Source: Bemisia tabaci | Lineage: Eukaryota; Arthropoda; Insecta; Hemiptera; Aleyrodidae | Assembly: GCF_918797505.1 (NCBI RefSeq) | Contig: NC_092802.1 | Span: 22,403,883-22,467,882, forward strand | Length of the DNA stretch: 64,000 nt | Direction of reading: 5' to 3' | Shown: positions 43,163 through 55,164 of the stretch, in pieces | How positions within the stretch are numbered: the stretch's first letter is position 1 | Layout of the letters: each line of letters starts with the position of its first letter | Position numbers and translations under genes: made by a program | The notes under the pieces: generated by a model | Seen by the model: the letters and a program-made list of their open reading frames with translations, nothing else | The model's database searches: none | Told to the model about the DNA's origin: nothing

Positions 43163-44172
43163 GCAACACTATTTTTTGTATGAAAAATCTCTGCAAAGAA
43201 CCATATAAACGACCTAAGTGCCTCCCTAAGGTAAATAAAATCCAGAATCCTAAATGCCATTAGATAGCTCTATTTAAGAGGAACATTTTAAAAAAAAGTT
43301 CATTGAAATCGGTTGAAATGCAGCGGAATTATGCATCTTTAAAAGTTTTCACTTCAAAAAATGGCAACGTCGCACATCGGCAGCCGAAGGTGAAAATACG
43401 GCTCGTGTTGTACACCTTACTGCTCTGTGTAATTATTTCAACGTAAATTGAACGTAAGGGACCCCTAGTTCGCGAATGACTTAGTGATAACACGCATTCA
43501 CATTGCGCAAAAGCGCATGTGACCAACTTCGAGCGGTCATATCTCGGAAACTAAACGTTTCCCCGGGATGATCTTGTGCTCGTTAGAAAGGTGAGAATCT
43601 GAACTTTCATTTAGACTGGTTTTTGTTTAGATTCCGTCGATTCCACGATCGTGGTAAAATAAAAACTAAATTTTTGTGTCTATCAAAAACTGCTAAAACC
43701 GCGTAAGTGCCACTTAAAGCCGAGTACACCCCAAGAAACTACACATCACTAGAAAGCTCTATTTAAGAGGAACATTTCAAAAAAAAGTTCATTGAAATCG
43801 GTTCAGATGCGGCGGAGATATGAATTTTTAAAGGTTTCCACTTTAAAAAATGGCAACGTCGCAACCCGGCACTTCTAAGCAAAACGGCGACCGGTTTTGG
43901 GTGTCTCGAAAGCTACTATATCACCCCAAGTGATCAAAATTCGAAAATGCCTTGAGGCATTTTTGGCCGTTTTTTCACACACCTCTTTATACATGAAAAA
44001 TTATTGCAATAGTTTGAAAAATTAGATGAGAAATAATAAAAAAACTTGTTTTGTTAATGTTTTGTTTTGTTTTTTGTAAGTTTTTTTATTATTCCTCATA
44101 TCTATGTAGTTTGAAATATTATTCGTTTAATTTATTTTTGGCTTGTAGCTCAATTATTTTTTCAATAATTTA
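43161..44172 (-). repeat. Giant inverted repeat 3, right arm
   Basis: Reverse complement of the left arm, with scattered substitutions. The outermost 170 bases are more diverged than the inner 830. Confidence 0.9.
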
Positions 44173-44407
44173 ACTATATTCTATGAAAACCAGCCAAATT
44201 GGCACTAAAATGTACTCTTAATAACATTAATAGGAAAAAAAATCTTGATTCAATCCAATTCTTCCCTGATTCGAAGAGCCGAGCCGCTTAATTTAGGCAG
44301 ATTTCCTTTTGATTCAAGCAAAAAGTCCGATTGAATAATGAGTTTTTTTTCTTGTCAATGTTTTTAAGAGTCTGGACTCTAGATCGAAGCTTCATTTTTT
44401 CCCAGTG

Positions 44408-45356
44408 GTTCATATTTTATGCAATCTTCCAATCCGTGCAAAAAGGTTTGACCCTACCAGATTGCCCTATGGTGACCTCGGTACAGCTTCCAGAAGCTGT
44501 TTACTTAAATTTAGAAACTGCTACTAATATCAATTAATGTCATAATTGTCAAGGACCATCATCTCCTCTTCTCTTTTCACTCGCCAGAAAGAGGGGGTAG
44601 ATTGGATTCTGAAACTCTTCGTAAACGGTGGATATACACAATCTTGTTGACATCTCCTTCCCGTCTTGCACACGCACTTAGTCCTTACTTCACTCTCTCT
44701 ATCTCTAAATTTTCTAAATTTCTCTAAATTTCATAATCTCTATTTCTCTCTCTTTCAAAATTCATATCTCTAAATTTTCCTCGCGGTTGAGCACGCTTTC
44801 CCATTAATTTAATCTTTTCCTCTCTTTCATTCCACTGATTATGGTGCGATCTCTTCTTCATTGCTGTTCTCATTATTTTTCTTTAAGTTTGTTAATGCAT
44901 ATGCTGAAGCCATCTATGGTCACTTCATCGTTTTCTTCACGAAAGAACGTAGCTACATTTCAATGTTGCCAAATTTCCTCTCGAAAATTACATTTTTACC
45001 CAGAGAATCTTAAGCGATTCTGACTAAAAATTTCACTGAATCTTTTTTTGACCTTCGGCAGAAATCAGACAAATTTTGACAAAAATTGCTCGGGTACATT
45101 CTTGTTAAAAATTAATTCTTTGGAGTAAATTTTCCAACTTTGGAATGGAGTTATGTTCTTTCGTCTAGGAAACGACAACTTGTGCGTAGATTAGAGTGAC
45201 TAACTTGCACATAACAGATATAAATAAATCAATGCACTAATTGGAAACGAAACCGCAAAAAAATTATGATGAGTGAACAAATCAAATCTGCAATAAGCTC
45301 TTCAATACGCATTCGTTAAGTCCCTATCACGCATTTCCATTCGTCATTATTGGCAT
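44408..45356. other. Pyrimidine-biased DNA
   Basis: 44680-44780 is rich in TCTCTAAATTT and TTTCTCTCTC words. No gene is recognised. Confidence 0.5.
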
Positions 45357-45594
45357 ACAGTGAAACGAGCTAACATACAGAAGGTTGGGCATGAGTTTTT
45401 TGGGCTTAAATTTCAAATTTTGATAATTATTTTTTCACAATTCTATTTTTAAGGGGTGTTTCTGGAGGGAAATTCTACGAACAACCCAATAGATCAACTT
45501 TTGAACTTTTTAGGTTCATATTTTTGTGAAAATAAGCTTTCGAAGTTCCAAGCTTTTGTCCGTCTTTTCCTACTGACTCGGGCCACTGTGCGGC
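45357..45594. mobile_element. Family G MITE, diverged (G5)
   Basis: TTTAAGGGGTGTTTCTGG, GCTTTTGTCCGTCTTTTCC and GGGCCACTGTGCGGC match family G; the left end is weak. Confidence 0.5.
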
Positions 45595-45764
45595 AATTTG
45601 GTTTGCGCGAGAAAAATTAAGAGAGGTCCAAAGAAAAGATGCTGTTTGGGGAACGATCATAAAAAGTAGGGCCCTACGCGCCTCAGAAATTATTTTTATT
45701 GGACGAGGGACCTACATTTTGACTCAAAGAATTCCCTCCCGAAATTACCAGAGTTATCTTAAAG

Positions 45765-45770
<6 letters not shown>

Positions 45771-45799
<29 letters not shown>

Positions 45800-45810
45800 C
45801 TTTTTTTTTT
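45771..45810. repeat. Poly-T tract
   Basis: About 40 T with one C, directly left of family B copy 4. No SINE body is seen next to it. Confidence 0.85.
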
Positions 45811-45815
45811 AGCTA

Positions 45816-46069
45816 CTACCGTGCTAAGGAAGAACGCCGTATGAACCTCGGAGATATGCCACATTTCCCTTGATAAAATATGTATTTTTGAGGACATTTA
45901 TGCATATTTTTTTCCTTTAAATTTTCAGATATTTTAGATTAAATTGCGTACAAAATTATCTGAGTTTTTTGGAAAATAATATTCGCGATTTCCCAGTAGA
46001 TTCGGTTTTTATCGGAGGAAACTTGGCAACGTCTGAAGGCTCGTACGGCGTTCTTCCTTAGTGCGGCAG
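45816..46069. mobile_element. Family B MITE (B4)
   Basis: Ends CTACCGTGCTAAGGAAGAAC and GTTCTTCCTTAGTGCGGCAG. Flanking 4-mers differ. Confidence 0.8.
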
Positions 46070-46121
46070 AGTAGCTTGCGGATCCATCGATTTAGGCATC
46101 ACCGCACGCACGATTCGAAAG

Positions 46122-46286
46122 CATTGGCGTGCCGTGAATTGCGATATATCGATTGTTTTGCCATTTAAACCTATGGTAAAGAATCGATTATTAAGGTGTC
46201 CGCTGCGAACACCCTATTTATCGATCCTTTTCCATAGGTTTAAATGACATAACAATCGATACATCGCAAAGCACGCCACGGCTCTG
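46122..46286. mobile_element. Family J hAT-like MITE (J4)
   Basis: Exact 8-base target duplication TTCGAAAG (46114-46121, 46287-46294) around CATTGGCGTGCCGTG to CACGCCACGGCTCTG. Confidence 0.9.
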
Positions 46287-46588
46287 TTCGAAAGAAGAGC
46301 AAGTCACGAGCGATTCTTTTGTTGGCGGGTCACAACTCACATCACGGTGTCCGCGGAAGGAAGAGAGTCGTGAGAAAAAAGTTTTCGCCGGGTCCGGAAG
46401 TTACAGGCATGGATACTCCAAACCATCGCCCGATTTTTTATTCCTCTCGCCATTACTGTTAGCTCCGCTGGAAATTGGTTTTCGCCTGAATAGAAGTTAA
46501 CGAAGAAAAACAGTCCGCGAACCACACACGATCAGGACAAATTTCTTTCAAGCGTCTCGGGAACTTTAGGAAAACACTGAGGTGTACC

Positions 46589-46841
46589 TTGCCGTGCTGA
46601 GGAAAAACGCCGTATGAGCCTATTGACGTTGTCAGATTGCCTTCACTATAAATAGAATTTAATGGAAACATTTTGAATTTTTTTCCCCCAATTTTTCAGA
46701 TAATTTTGTTTGCAACTTGAACATACAGATCCGAAACTTTCTCGGAAAAATATGCATAATTTTCCTCAATAATACATGTTTTACCCGGAAGAATTTGGCA
46801 ATTCTCGAGTGTTCATACGGCGTTCTTCCTTAGCACGACAG
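46589..46841. mobile_element. Family B MITE (B5)
   Basis: TTGCCGTGCTGAGGAAAAAC to GTTCTTCCTTAGCACGACAG, flanked by TACC on both sides. Confidence 0.85.
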
Positions 46842-47013
46842 TACCGGGACATTGACCTCCTTCCGAGGCTATATATAGACAGTGCGGCGATTCCTCATAG
46901 TTGGCGACTATCAGGAACCGCAGGAATCTAATTAATTGAATCAAATGTTTGGAAAATGCTTGAAGCAATAACAATTTCCTGATCTATGACCGATTTCCAT
47001 GATATTTTCCTAA

Positions 47014-47270
47014 TTGGACCGAGTTTAACAGAAAGGAACCAAGCCACATCAGCGATTGCCAAGTTTAACTGGGCAATTATATTTTTTACGAGAGAACGGT
47101 TGTTCGGATTCCTTTGAACATTTTAAGGAATTTGTTTCGCACCACGGAGAATTTTCACTGAAATTTGCACGAAAATCCACACAACCGTTTTCATGTAAAA
47201 AATTAAATTGCCCAATTAAATTTGGCAATAGCTGATGTGGCTTGGTTCCTTTCTGTTTAACGCGGTCCAA
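47014..47270. mobile_element. Inverted-repeat element (Y1)
   Basis: GAAAGGAACCAAGCCACATC and GATGTGGCTTGGTTCCTTTC are inverted inside TTGGACCG/CGGTCCAA ends. Relative at 13050-13292. Confidence 0.75.
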
Positions 47271-49960
47271 TTGTTCCTGATCACATCAAATTTTCTGATA
47301 TTTTCCGGTTTTTATGGACGGTAGACAAGTAGACAGTAGACACCCTGTGAGCATCGAAGGACGGTCTCCATTAGTACAAATCGTCTTTTTGCACATAATG
47401 GTCCCATTGCGCATACGCGGTTTCACGGTAGTCCGACGATAGTTGATCCATAACAAGACGAGGTAAGAATCGATAAATGTTATATGAGCGAACAACCGCG
47501 TTCATCGACCCACCTTGTTAGCGTAAATTGATTGACGTCCGTTTTCATAAGCTGTCTTTCGGTGCCTCAGGAAACAACCATCATTGTTTTCGTGTGTGAG
47601 CTGATGATTAGTATCAGACGTGGGTCAAAATAATCACAGCTTGGAGGGTGGCCAGTGACGTAATAGTTAGCAAAGAAAGGGGGAAAATTAAGGAAATGAA
47701 AAGCTTATTTTTTCAGGGCTACTTTTGAAAGGAGTCAATATTTACTCCTACAACTCTAAAACGCTTACATAACTTATTTTTAGAGGTTTTCAATTAGATC
47801 GGATTACAGTCGTTTAATGGAACATAAAAATGTAATTTTTATTGACGTTTAAAAGTTAATGTATTTTTTCTCTATTGTTTATTGATATTCTCTACAGATT
47901 TAGAATTTTAATCATTGTCTATAAATTAAAGCACAGTGGTAAAATTAGACGACCGAGTAGTGTGATGCATCTATACAATAATTGTAAAAGTTAAAGTAAA
48001 TCAATTTTAAGATGTTAAATAAAATCATATTTTAAGTATGAAAAAACGTTGCCTAAATTTCTCTCCTGTTTCATATTTTTACGAGAAAGCTAGGCATCAC
48101 AACGCATCAAAATTTCGTAAGAATTTACCTTACATTATGAACAATATACTTACAAACTTATAAATCAGGCTAATTATTAATGAGGCTGTTCATTTTTCTT
48201 AAATAAATAAATAACATGAGAGACAATTTGGTAACAACTGATCTTGTCAGGCTGATTTCGATTAAATTCATCCGAATTGTGAGTGTTCAGCAGCCAGAAT
48301 CGCCTTCAAGAAGAAAGAAGGGTTCCGTTCGTTATACCACTCCAAGTAAATTAAATATAAGTGGAAAATCCTAATTTTTTTTCTTTTTTTAAAAATTATC
48401 GTAAGCTAGTGTTTGCTTGGTCCCTACCAATCAGAAGAAGAATCATTGTAAATCATGAAAAGGAGCCCCTTAAAATGTCTATATAAATCAATTTAAAACA
48501 CAGAAAGTCACTGGACGCACATTAATTGACATCGGCACTAATGGAATATTCTGCAAACCAAATAACGAGCAGACCTCTTCTCTTCGTAAAAAGTTAGCTC
48601 CTCTTTGCTAAATACAGTCATTCGTTAGCAGTAACTCTCTCTTCATAAATAACTTTTAATTTAATCTCTCGCGGAGACTAAGCGCTCGTATTATCGCTCT
48701 CGAAACCATAAATAACGAATGAAAAACCTTCTGTCAATACGTTAAATGAACGTTGTAAAACGTATTAATAAATAAATTTCCTCCTCGACCCCCAAGCATT
48801 TTTAAAGACCTCTCGCAGTTTGAAGTTTTGATCAATTTTGAAGTCCGATCGTTTGTTTGGAAGTTGCCCGAGTGTTATTCTTAGTAGGGGAAGTTTAAAG
48901 AGATACTGCCATTCTTTGAGTTCGAATCGAACGTGTTTCGGGAAGTTCTCGAGGACGTATGTGGAAAGTTCACAGGTTGCGCTGAAAGTCACTTGACGGC
49001 TAAATTGTTTATTTTGAGACTTGATTTAGATAAGCTTTATTTTAAATTTCTTTTTCTGTGCCTCCTTATAAAAACTTCATAATACCTAAGGAACGGTGCC
49101 TGTTACGGCCTTCCTTACACTAAAATTCAAACTGCGTCAGAAAATTCTTCGTAGTATTTTATTTTTTAAAGTTGTTAGGTATTGTAAGATTTTGGCTCAA
49201 TTTTGAAGTCAAATTGCATGCTTTGTAGCATTCTGTGTCAATAGTTGAGTCTCTCTTTCTTTGCCGGAATATATCTTAAAATATATTGGATACCATCCTG
49301 GAAAAGGCGTTGTCAGTTGCCCTATAATGTTTGGGAAGATAGGCACATGTGGCGTTCGGATGTCGCAAAACGTAAGAATTCTGAGCTTTGTTTTTTGAAA
49401 AATTTATTATTTTTTTATTCTATATGTGAGGGATAATCTGGGAAGATTTCAAGCATAACATTGGTTTGGCTTACTCTGATAAAATGCAATAGGAATGGCT
49501 TTTGAAACATAGTAAAGGGAAATACGCGTAACATTAGTTTCATAATGGATATGTTATGTCTCATATTCATATTCAAAGGAAAAAACAGCATAATTTCCAG
49601 TCATTCGCTACGGAGGGATTCACATTGCGGACGTAACTAATAATTTGAGAGGAGCAAAATTTACGGTATTACCTTCCCACCTCCATGTGGCGAATGAAAC
49701 CACGATAAAAAAAATTATGAAGTAATTTCTTTTGCAAGAGATATATGACAGTATTCATGATATTTTTCAAATTACCGTATATTTGATAGTATTGGACGAA
49801 AAAAGTAGGTGTTTTGGGTGATTATGCTTGTTTATGTATAATATTTATTTACATTGTTATATAGATGAAAACTTCGAGGCTCTTTTTCTCAGTTTAAACT
49901 TTATGAGGGTTGGTTACTAAGTCCATTTACCTATCCCAAGTTGCATTTCTCAATGGAAAA
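47271..49960. other. AT-rich DNA with no recognised element
   Basis: The longest repeat-poor stretch in the window. Short open frames (47286-47495, 48765-48992, 49245-49436) carry no recognisable domain. Confidence 0.5.
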
Positions 49961-49965
49961 ATCGC

Positions 49966-50300
49966 TATATATTGCGATTTTATCGGCGATAAAATCGTCA
50001 GGATCGTCAACATCTGAGCGATTATCCTCGATCTCAAGCGATAAAATCGCGCTTTAATCGCCCGACTATTAATCGCGATACTTTCGAAATAAAAATCGCG
50101 ATAAATGGCGATTTAATGCCGATTTTATCGACGAAAATTGATCAGGATTTTATCGAACCAAAAATTGCGATGTGTAGCAATTTAAACGCTATATATCGCA
50201 ATTTTTAATGCGATAATATCTTGATATATTGCAATCGATTTAATCGCGATAACGAACCGATAAAATCGCTATTTATCGCGATCACTGCTACTTGGAATGT
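49966..50300. repeat. Array of GCGATAAAATCGC words (R2)
   Basis: Dense variants of GCGATTTTATCG, GCGATAAAATCG and TATCGCGAT on both strands. Outer CCAAGTTGCATTTC pairs loosely with CACTGCTACTTGG, which suggests a mobile element. Confidence 0.7.
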
Positions 50301-50886
50301 TTGCTTGGTCGGTGAGATTAATGTGAATTATTCCGATAAGTATGCACGTTAAATATTTCAATCGAATTCAGTTCTGTTGTACTAGAAATATTCGTTTGCT
50401 TCTACAATCTTAAAGATAACGAATGATCTGTAATTTTTTCATGAGGCCGATAGGAAATAAAAATGATTATGCGTCCAAAGTTATCAATTTGTAGGAGCAT
50501 ACGTGCAGAACGATTTCAGGACCTCTACTTACTAAACACCCTGTTTTTGAAATGCTTCCATGATAAATTTTTACCGCTGTTCTACCCGGCTATGATTCAT
50601 CGCACAATAGAAGATTACCAACTTCGTTGGATTAGTTGCGCAGAGCCCGTAGATGTGCGACGCAACGAAAGTTTTCGGGATTTTTCAGGGTTACAAATAT
50701 GCGGTCAGTCATTGAGAGAAGCCGGAAAATGTACGATATACGTCTCTGGGACCATGAGTCGAATGTGAATTTCTAGCTCAAAGCTACGCTGTGAAATTAT
50801 GATGTTAGCTGTTGTCAGATTTTGGCGAGTTTCGGACACAATTTAAGTCATTTTACGGACGAGAAAAAAAAATGGTCGAGAGAAAG
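50301..50886. other. No gene recognised
   Basis: A 101-residue frame at 50463-50768 has unremarkable composition but no family I can name and no clear splice signals. Confidence 0.4.
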
Positions 50887-51316
50887 GGAAGATGGAACAG
50901 ACGAAGAAGAAGAAGAAAAGAAGAAGAAGAAGAAGGAGAGGATGGGCAGAAATTGGTACCAGAACGAGGAGCGAAAAGAGAAAAAAGAGAAAAAGAAAGA
51001 GTATAAGAAGAGGTACCACAGGTATTACAGAAATGAAAATAATGATGACAAAAAGAGAAAAACAGAAAAAAAAACGAGACAATTTCTTTTTCTTCGTCTT
51101 TTCCTTCCTCTCTTCTTTCTTTTTCTTCCGCATCTTCTTGTTCTTCTTCTCCTTCTTCTCCTCCTACTCCTCCTACTCTTACATTCCTCTTCCTCCTAAT
51201 CTTACTAACTACTACTACTACTACTATAACTACTCCTCCTCCCCCCTCCTCCTCCTCCTCCCCCCTCCTCTTCCTCTTCCTTCTCCTCCTTTTCCTCCTC
51301 CTCCTCTTCCTCCTCC

Positions 51317-51351
<35 letters not shown>

Positions 51352-51356
51352 CTCTC

Positions 51357-51387
<31 letters not shown>

Positions 51388-51392
51388 CTCTC

Positions 51393-51423
<31 letters not shown>

Positions 51424-51453
51424 CTCTCCCTCTTCCTCCTCCTCCTCCTCCCC

Positions 51454-51487
<34 letters not shown>

Positions 51488-51525
51488 CTCTCCCTCTTCC
51501 TCCTCCTCCTCCTCCCCCCTCCTCT

Positions 51526-51572
<47 letters not shown>

Positions 51573-51592
51573 CTCTTCCTCCCCCCTTCTCT

Positions 51593-51639
<47 letters not shown>

Positions 51640-51717
51640 CTCTCCCTCTTCCTCCTCCTCCTCCTCCACCTCCTCTTCCTCCTCCTCATCCTCCTCCTCT
51701 TCCTCCTCCTTCTTTAC
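50887..51717. repeat. Purine tract followed by long CTC/CTT tract
   Basis: 50887-51012 is mostly A and G (GAAGAAGAAGAAG words). 51086-51717 is nearly all C and T (TCCTCCTCCTCTTCC words, with ACT repeats at 51207-51228). The two parts are roughly complementary. The long polyglutamate-, arginine- or proline-rich frames on both strands are products of this composition. Confidence 0.95.
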
Positions 51718-52399
51718 TTAGCCTGAAAGCGTCATGTTCTTCTATGTTCTTTTCTTGGAATTTGAAAATAAATTTAAAAAAATAAAAATAAAGAAACTTC
51801 AGCGAAAATGTTCATAATCGTCAAGGATGAAAATTTGTTCTCCATTAAAAAAATAACATAGGGGCGGATATTTTCAGACACCGCAAACGAGAAGTGTGAT
51901 TGCGAACCTATACGCCGTCGATGTGCTATTATTATTTGTTGCCTTTACTGCTATTGGTGGTATTCCATATGAGCCACTGAATGGTTTACAAGGCATGGCT
52001 CTTTCTCGCAGTGTAACATGATAACGATAGGTCATGTTTTATGGTAGTAGGTGAAATTTGTGATTTCTATCCACTTGAACGATTAATAATGGTCTTGCGG
52101 TTGATTTATGAAAATTTACGAAAAACAAAGGACTTGCTCAATACAGTTCTTTGCTCAAACTGCGCTATAAATCAGGTTTCCAGAAAAGTTCATTTTGACT
52201 CACTGCTTTCCCCGACAACGTGCCAGATCTGGACGCATCTCCCACTTTATGCGCGTTCCGTAACTGGAGTCCCAATTTTTGAAACCGGAATTTTCGTGTC
52301 TATACCCAGTGCAAAGAACAGGGTGCATTCAGCTCGAAGGCACAACTTTCAGACCCCGCTGATTGTTTTAAAAAGCAGCAGTTTCATGGTTAAAGAACA
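51718..52399. other. No feature recognised
   Basis: A 128-residue frame (52041-52427) runs into J5 and has no recognisable domain. Confidence 0.4.
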
Positions 52400-52407
52400 A
52401 TACCGCC

Positions 52408-52571
52408 CAGTGGCATGGCGTAAATGATCGATTATCGATATTTCCCTATTTGAAGGTATGGTGAAGAATCGATTATTAAGGTGTTCGCTACGAACACCCT
52501 GTTCGTCGATCCTTTTCCATGGGTTTAAATGACAGATCAATCTATACATCGCAAAGCACGCCACGCCACTG
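52408..52571. mobile_element. Family J hAT-like MITE (J5)
   Basis: CAGTGGCATGGCGTAAATG to AGCACGCCACGCCACTG, 164 bp. Flanking 8-mers ATACCGCC and ATATCGCT match at six of eight. Confidence 0.85.
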
Positions 52572-52879
52572 ATATCGCTTAAGTGACAATTTTGGCGGGA
52601 ACGAGTTAGCTATATTTTGCCGCATTCAACGGTATAAAATGCGCAAGCTGATGTTTCGATTCTTTCTCCAATACCACACGGGAGCGCTGTGATGACGCTG
52701 TAATGTATAAAAAATCTCAAATTTAACCTTAAAATTCCAAAAATAACGAAGTTTTTTCGTCGTCCTACAAAATCGTCATTTTGCAGATAGGTGGTTTTGT
52801 TCCTTAGCCGACCGTCTGGACCGCAATTTGCAATTATTTATACTAAAAGCTCCGAGATCTCCTAAATTTGCATATCTAG

Positions 52880-53180
52880 TAACGCTTAGTTCCAGCGTTA
52901 TACCGGGCCAATTTTTATGATTTTTTCGGCCATAAACAGGCAATTGTCTTTAAATGAGCTCGCTTTATTCAGATTTTGAAAATAAGACCCAGGCTTTTTT
53001 TTATATTGCGTGGTAAAGTTGGAAATTCTCCCATTTAAACAATGTAAATTTTTATTTTTTGTCATAGTTCGTTTGAACGTTCTACCGAGCCGATTTCCAT
53101 GATTTTGCGGCTATTGACAGATAATAGCCCCTTGATGAGCCAGCTGTATTTGGAATTTGAAAATAGGACCCAAGTTTTTT
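52880..53180. repeat. Diverged direct repeat pair
   Basis: GCGTTATACCGGGCCAATTT and ACGTTCTACCGAGCCGATTT start two copies of about 120 bases, about 180 apart, both ending AAAATAAGACCCA or AAAATAGGACCCA followed by a T run. Confidence 0.6.
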
Positions 53181-53589
53181 TTACATAAGAGTAAACCAAA
53201 GAGAGTAAGAAGGGGGGCAAAATTTGAAATTTCCGCCAATGAAAAATAGCGAGAATTTCAAATTTAGCGGAGAATTGAACTAAGCGGCAAATGTTCCATC
53301 TTGGTCTGATAGCAGAGCAAGTGAATCGAAGGTATGGATTTGCTACAGACTAACCAAAAGTGACGGAACGCTTCGTTCCGTTTCGTTTCAGTCTTGGCGT
53401 GAAGTTTGAAATAAATGCCGATTTATTCAATCGATTCATATTGGTCCAATCGCTCCAAACGAGAGGGAGATTGGACAAATGAGAGTCGGGTATGAAAATC
53501 TTTTCATTTTTTAGTTCGTTCTTTTGTCAAAGCGGGCCTAGGAGAGCGCGAAGCGCCCTCTGGGGGTTGGGCCACGTAGCGGCCATGCG

Positions 53590-53690
53590 GTTAGATGGAA
53601 CCAAGGGTGTCACTACCGCGGTGAATGACGTCATAAACCGAATATTTCAAAGCGCGTGATATCTTGGTTAATATTACACGTAGAGTACCT
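53590..53690. mobile_element. Family N right-half fragment
   Basis: ACCAAGGGTGTCACTACCGC, GAATGACGTCATAAACC and TCTTGGTTAATATTACACG match N2. Confidence 0.6.
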
Positions 53691-54083
53691 GTACAGCAAG
53701 AGGCCCCCTAGTTAGAAACTACAATTTCAGGCTCATTTCGAAAACAACATCGTTTTCTCGTCCAGATAAAGGTTTTTACGGATGACCCAGATATTGCGGT
53801 TCCTTATTAAAAAATGCGACACAATTGTTTTGCTTGCCATCCGACAACAAATCCCCTCCCTCTGCAACCCCTTTCACACCAACCTCGAACATCCTTTTGG
53901 GTTTGCGGGTGCATATCGCATGCAGCATTCCGCGTCCAGGTCTTAACTTATGAAAATAGCGGTATGAATACCGCCGGATGAAAGAAACAAGCAGTACCTT
54001 CCGTCCGCGCTCGGATAAAAACAATGAATACCGAGCTAACATGGTCCGACGCAATTCTTCGCCAGTCCGAGTATTTGCGCAAT

Positions 54084-54133
54084 GCTGCCGAGCTGAGGAA
54101 AAACGTTTCACGTACTTTCGAATGTTGTCAAAT
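54084..54133. mobile_element. Family B left end (B8)
   Basis: GCTGCCGAGCTGAGGAAAAAC then GAATGTTGTCAAAT; interrupted by A4 and resumed as TCAAATCCTCCTCGACGAAA. Confidence 0.6.
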
Positions 54134-54447
54134 CTAGAGTCCCTTTATACTGAGAGTCAAGACAACACCCCCTCATGGAGTCACAAACGGGAATAAAGAT
54201 TACAGAAATTGAACGTTTTTTGTAATCTTTGATCGGCCCATTCTCAAATTCATTTCTCCGTTCCTTCTCTCATTCCGTTTGTTCCTTGCCGAACCCGTGA
54301 TTCCCTGGTCCATTCCAGATTATAATCTTTGCATTCGGTGAAAATGTAATCTTTATTCCCGTTTGTAACACTGTGAAAGCCTAAAATACGGGAACCAATC
54401 AGAAATGGATTCACATTGTCTTGACTCTCAGTATAAAGGGACTCTAG
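54134..54447. mobile_element. Family A MITE, complete, nested in B8 (A4)
   Basis: Perfect 32-base terminal inverted repeats starting CTAGAGTCCCTTTATACTGA. TCAAAT occurs on both sides, inside family B sequence, as a target duplication. Confidence 0.9.
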
Positions 54448-54465
54448 TCAAATCCTCCTCGACGA

Positions 54466-54560
54466 AATGATGGGTCAGTTGCGCTGGTCACAGAATCGTG
54501 TTTTGATGCTTGATTCTTGTGGATCATCTAAAAAAAAATAATATTTGTCCTAACAGCTAT
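54466..54560. mobile_element. Family N left-end fragment
   Basis: GATGGGTCAGTTGCGCTGGT and AATCGTGTTTTGATGCTTG match the left end of N2. Confidence 0.65.
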
Positions 54561-54714
54561 TGAAGTTAATGATTTGTCACCATATGAAAAACTCAACAAC
54601 TGTTAACCTAGAAGTGCTCAATAGAATGAAGTCTGTCTGACAAGTTTTCTTATTTTATTATTCCCATAATAACATCAGGCTATGGGCCCAGCACGCTTCT
54701 ACTGCGACGAAATG

Positions 54715-55155
54715 ATGGGTCGGTTGCGCTGGTCTTAAAATCGTGTTTGGATGCTTCATTCTTGTAGATCAGCTGACAAAAAATAATATCTGTCCCAACA
54801 GCAACTTTCTACGTTCAATATGAACCGAGAACATCGCCCCTTGAAAATTCGGGTTTTTGACGTCATCCACCAGTGTAGTGAAACCCTGGTTTCTTCCACC
54901 TTGCTTTTTCATCAGTCAGTGATACGCATATTTGCACTGATTCCTCAACATGAAACTCGGATGAAAGCAAGGTGGAAGAAACCAAGAGTGTCACTACCGC
55001 GGTTGATGACGTCAAAAACCCAGTTTTTCAAAGGGCGATATCTCGGTTAATATTGAACGTGGTAAGTTGCTGTTTGGACAGATCTTATCATTTTTAGTCA
55101 ATCTACAGGAATCAAGCATCAAAACCCGGTTCTGAGACCAGCGCAACTGACCCAT
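54715..55155. mobile_element. Family N element, complete (N2)
   Basis: ATGGGTCGGTTGCGCTGGTC and GACCAGCGCAACTGACCCAT are inverted ends. Interior inverted words include TTTTTGACGTCATCCACC and CTTCCACCTTGCTTT. Confidence 0.85.
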
Positions 55156-55164
55156 TTAGATGAG

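Larger units (their letters stand above)
41773..44407. mobile_element. Family D MITE split by giant inverted repeat 3 (D5)
   Basis: Left piece 41773-41809 (CACTGGAAAAAAAGTCGC to AAGTCCAG), right piece 44214-44407 (ACTCTTAATAACATT to TTTTTTCCCAGTG). Joined in order they cover one D element. Confidence 0.75.

Noticed and set aside
50843..51785. Long open frames (up to about 297 residues) on both strands
   Set aside because: They are runs of Glu/Arg/Lys, Gly, Pro/Leu or Ser caused by the purine/pyrimidine tract; no start context, domain or splice logic.
53776..54111. 111-residue minus-strand frame
   Set aside because: No domain recognised; it overlaps the family B left end at 54084.
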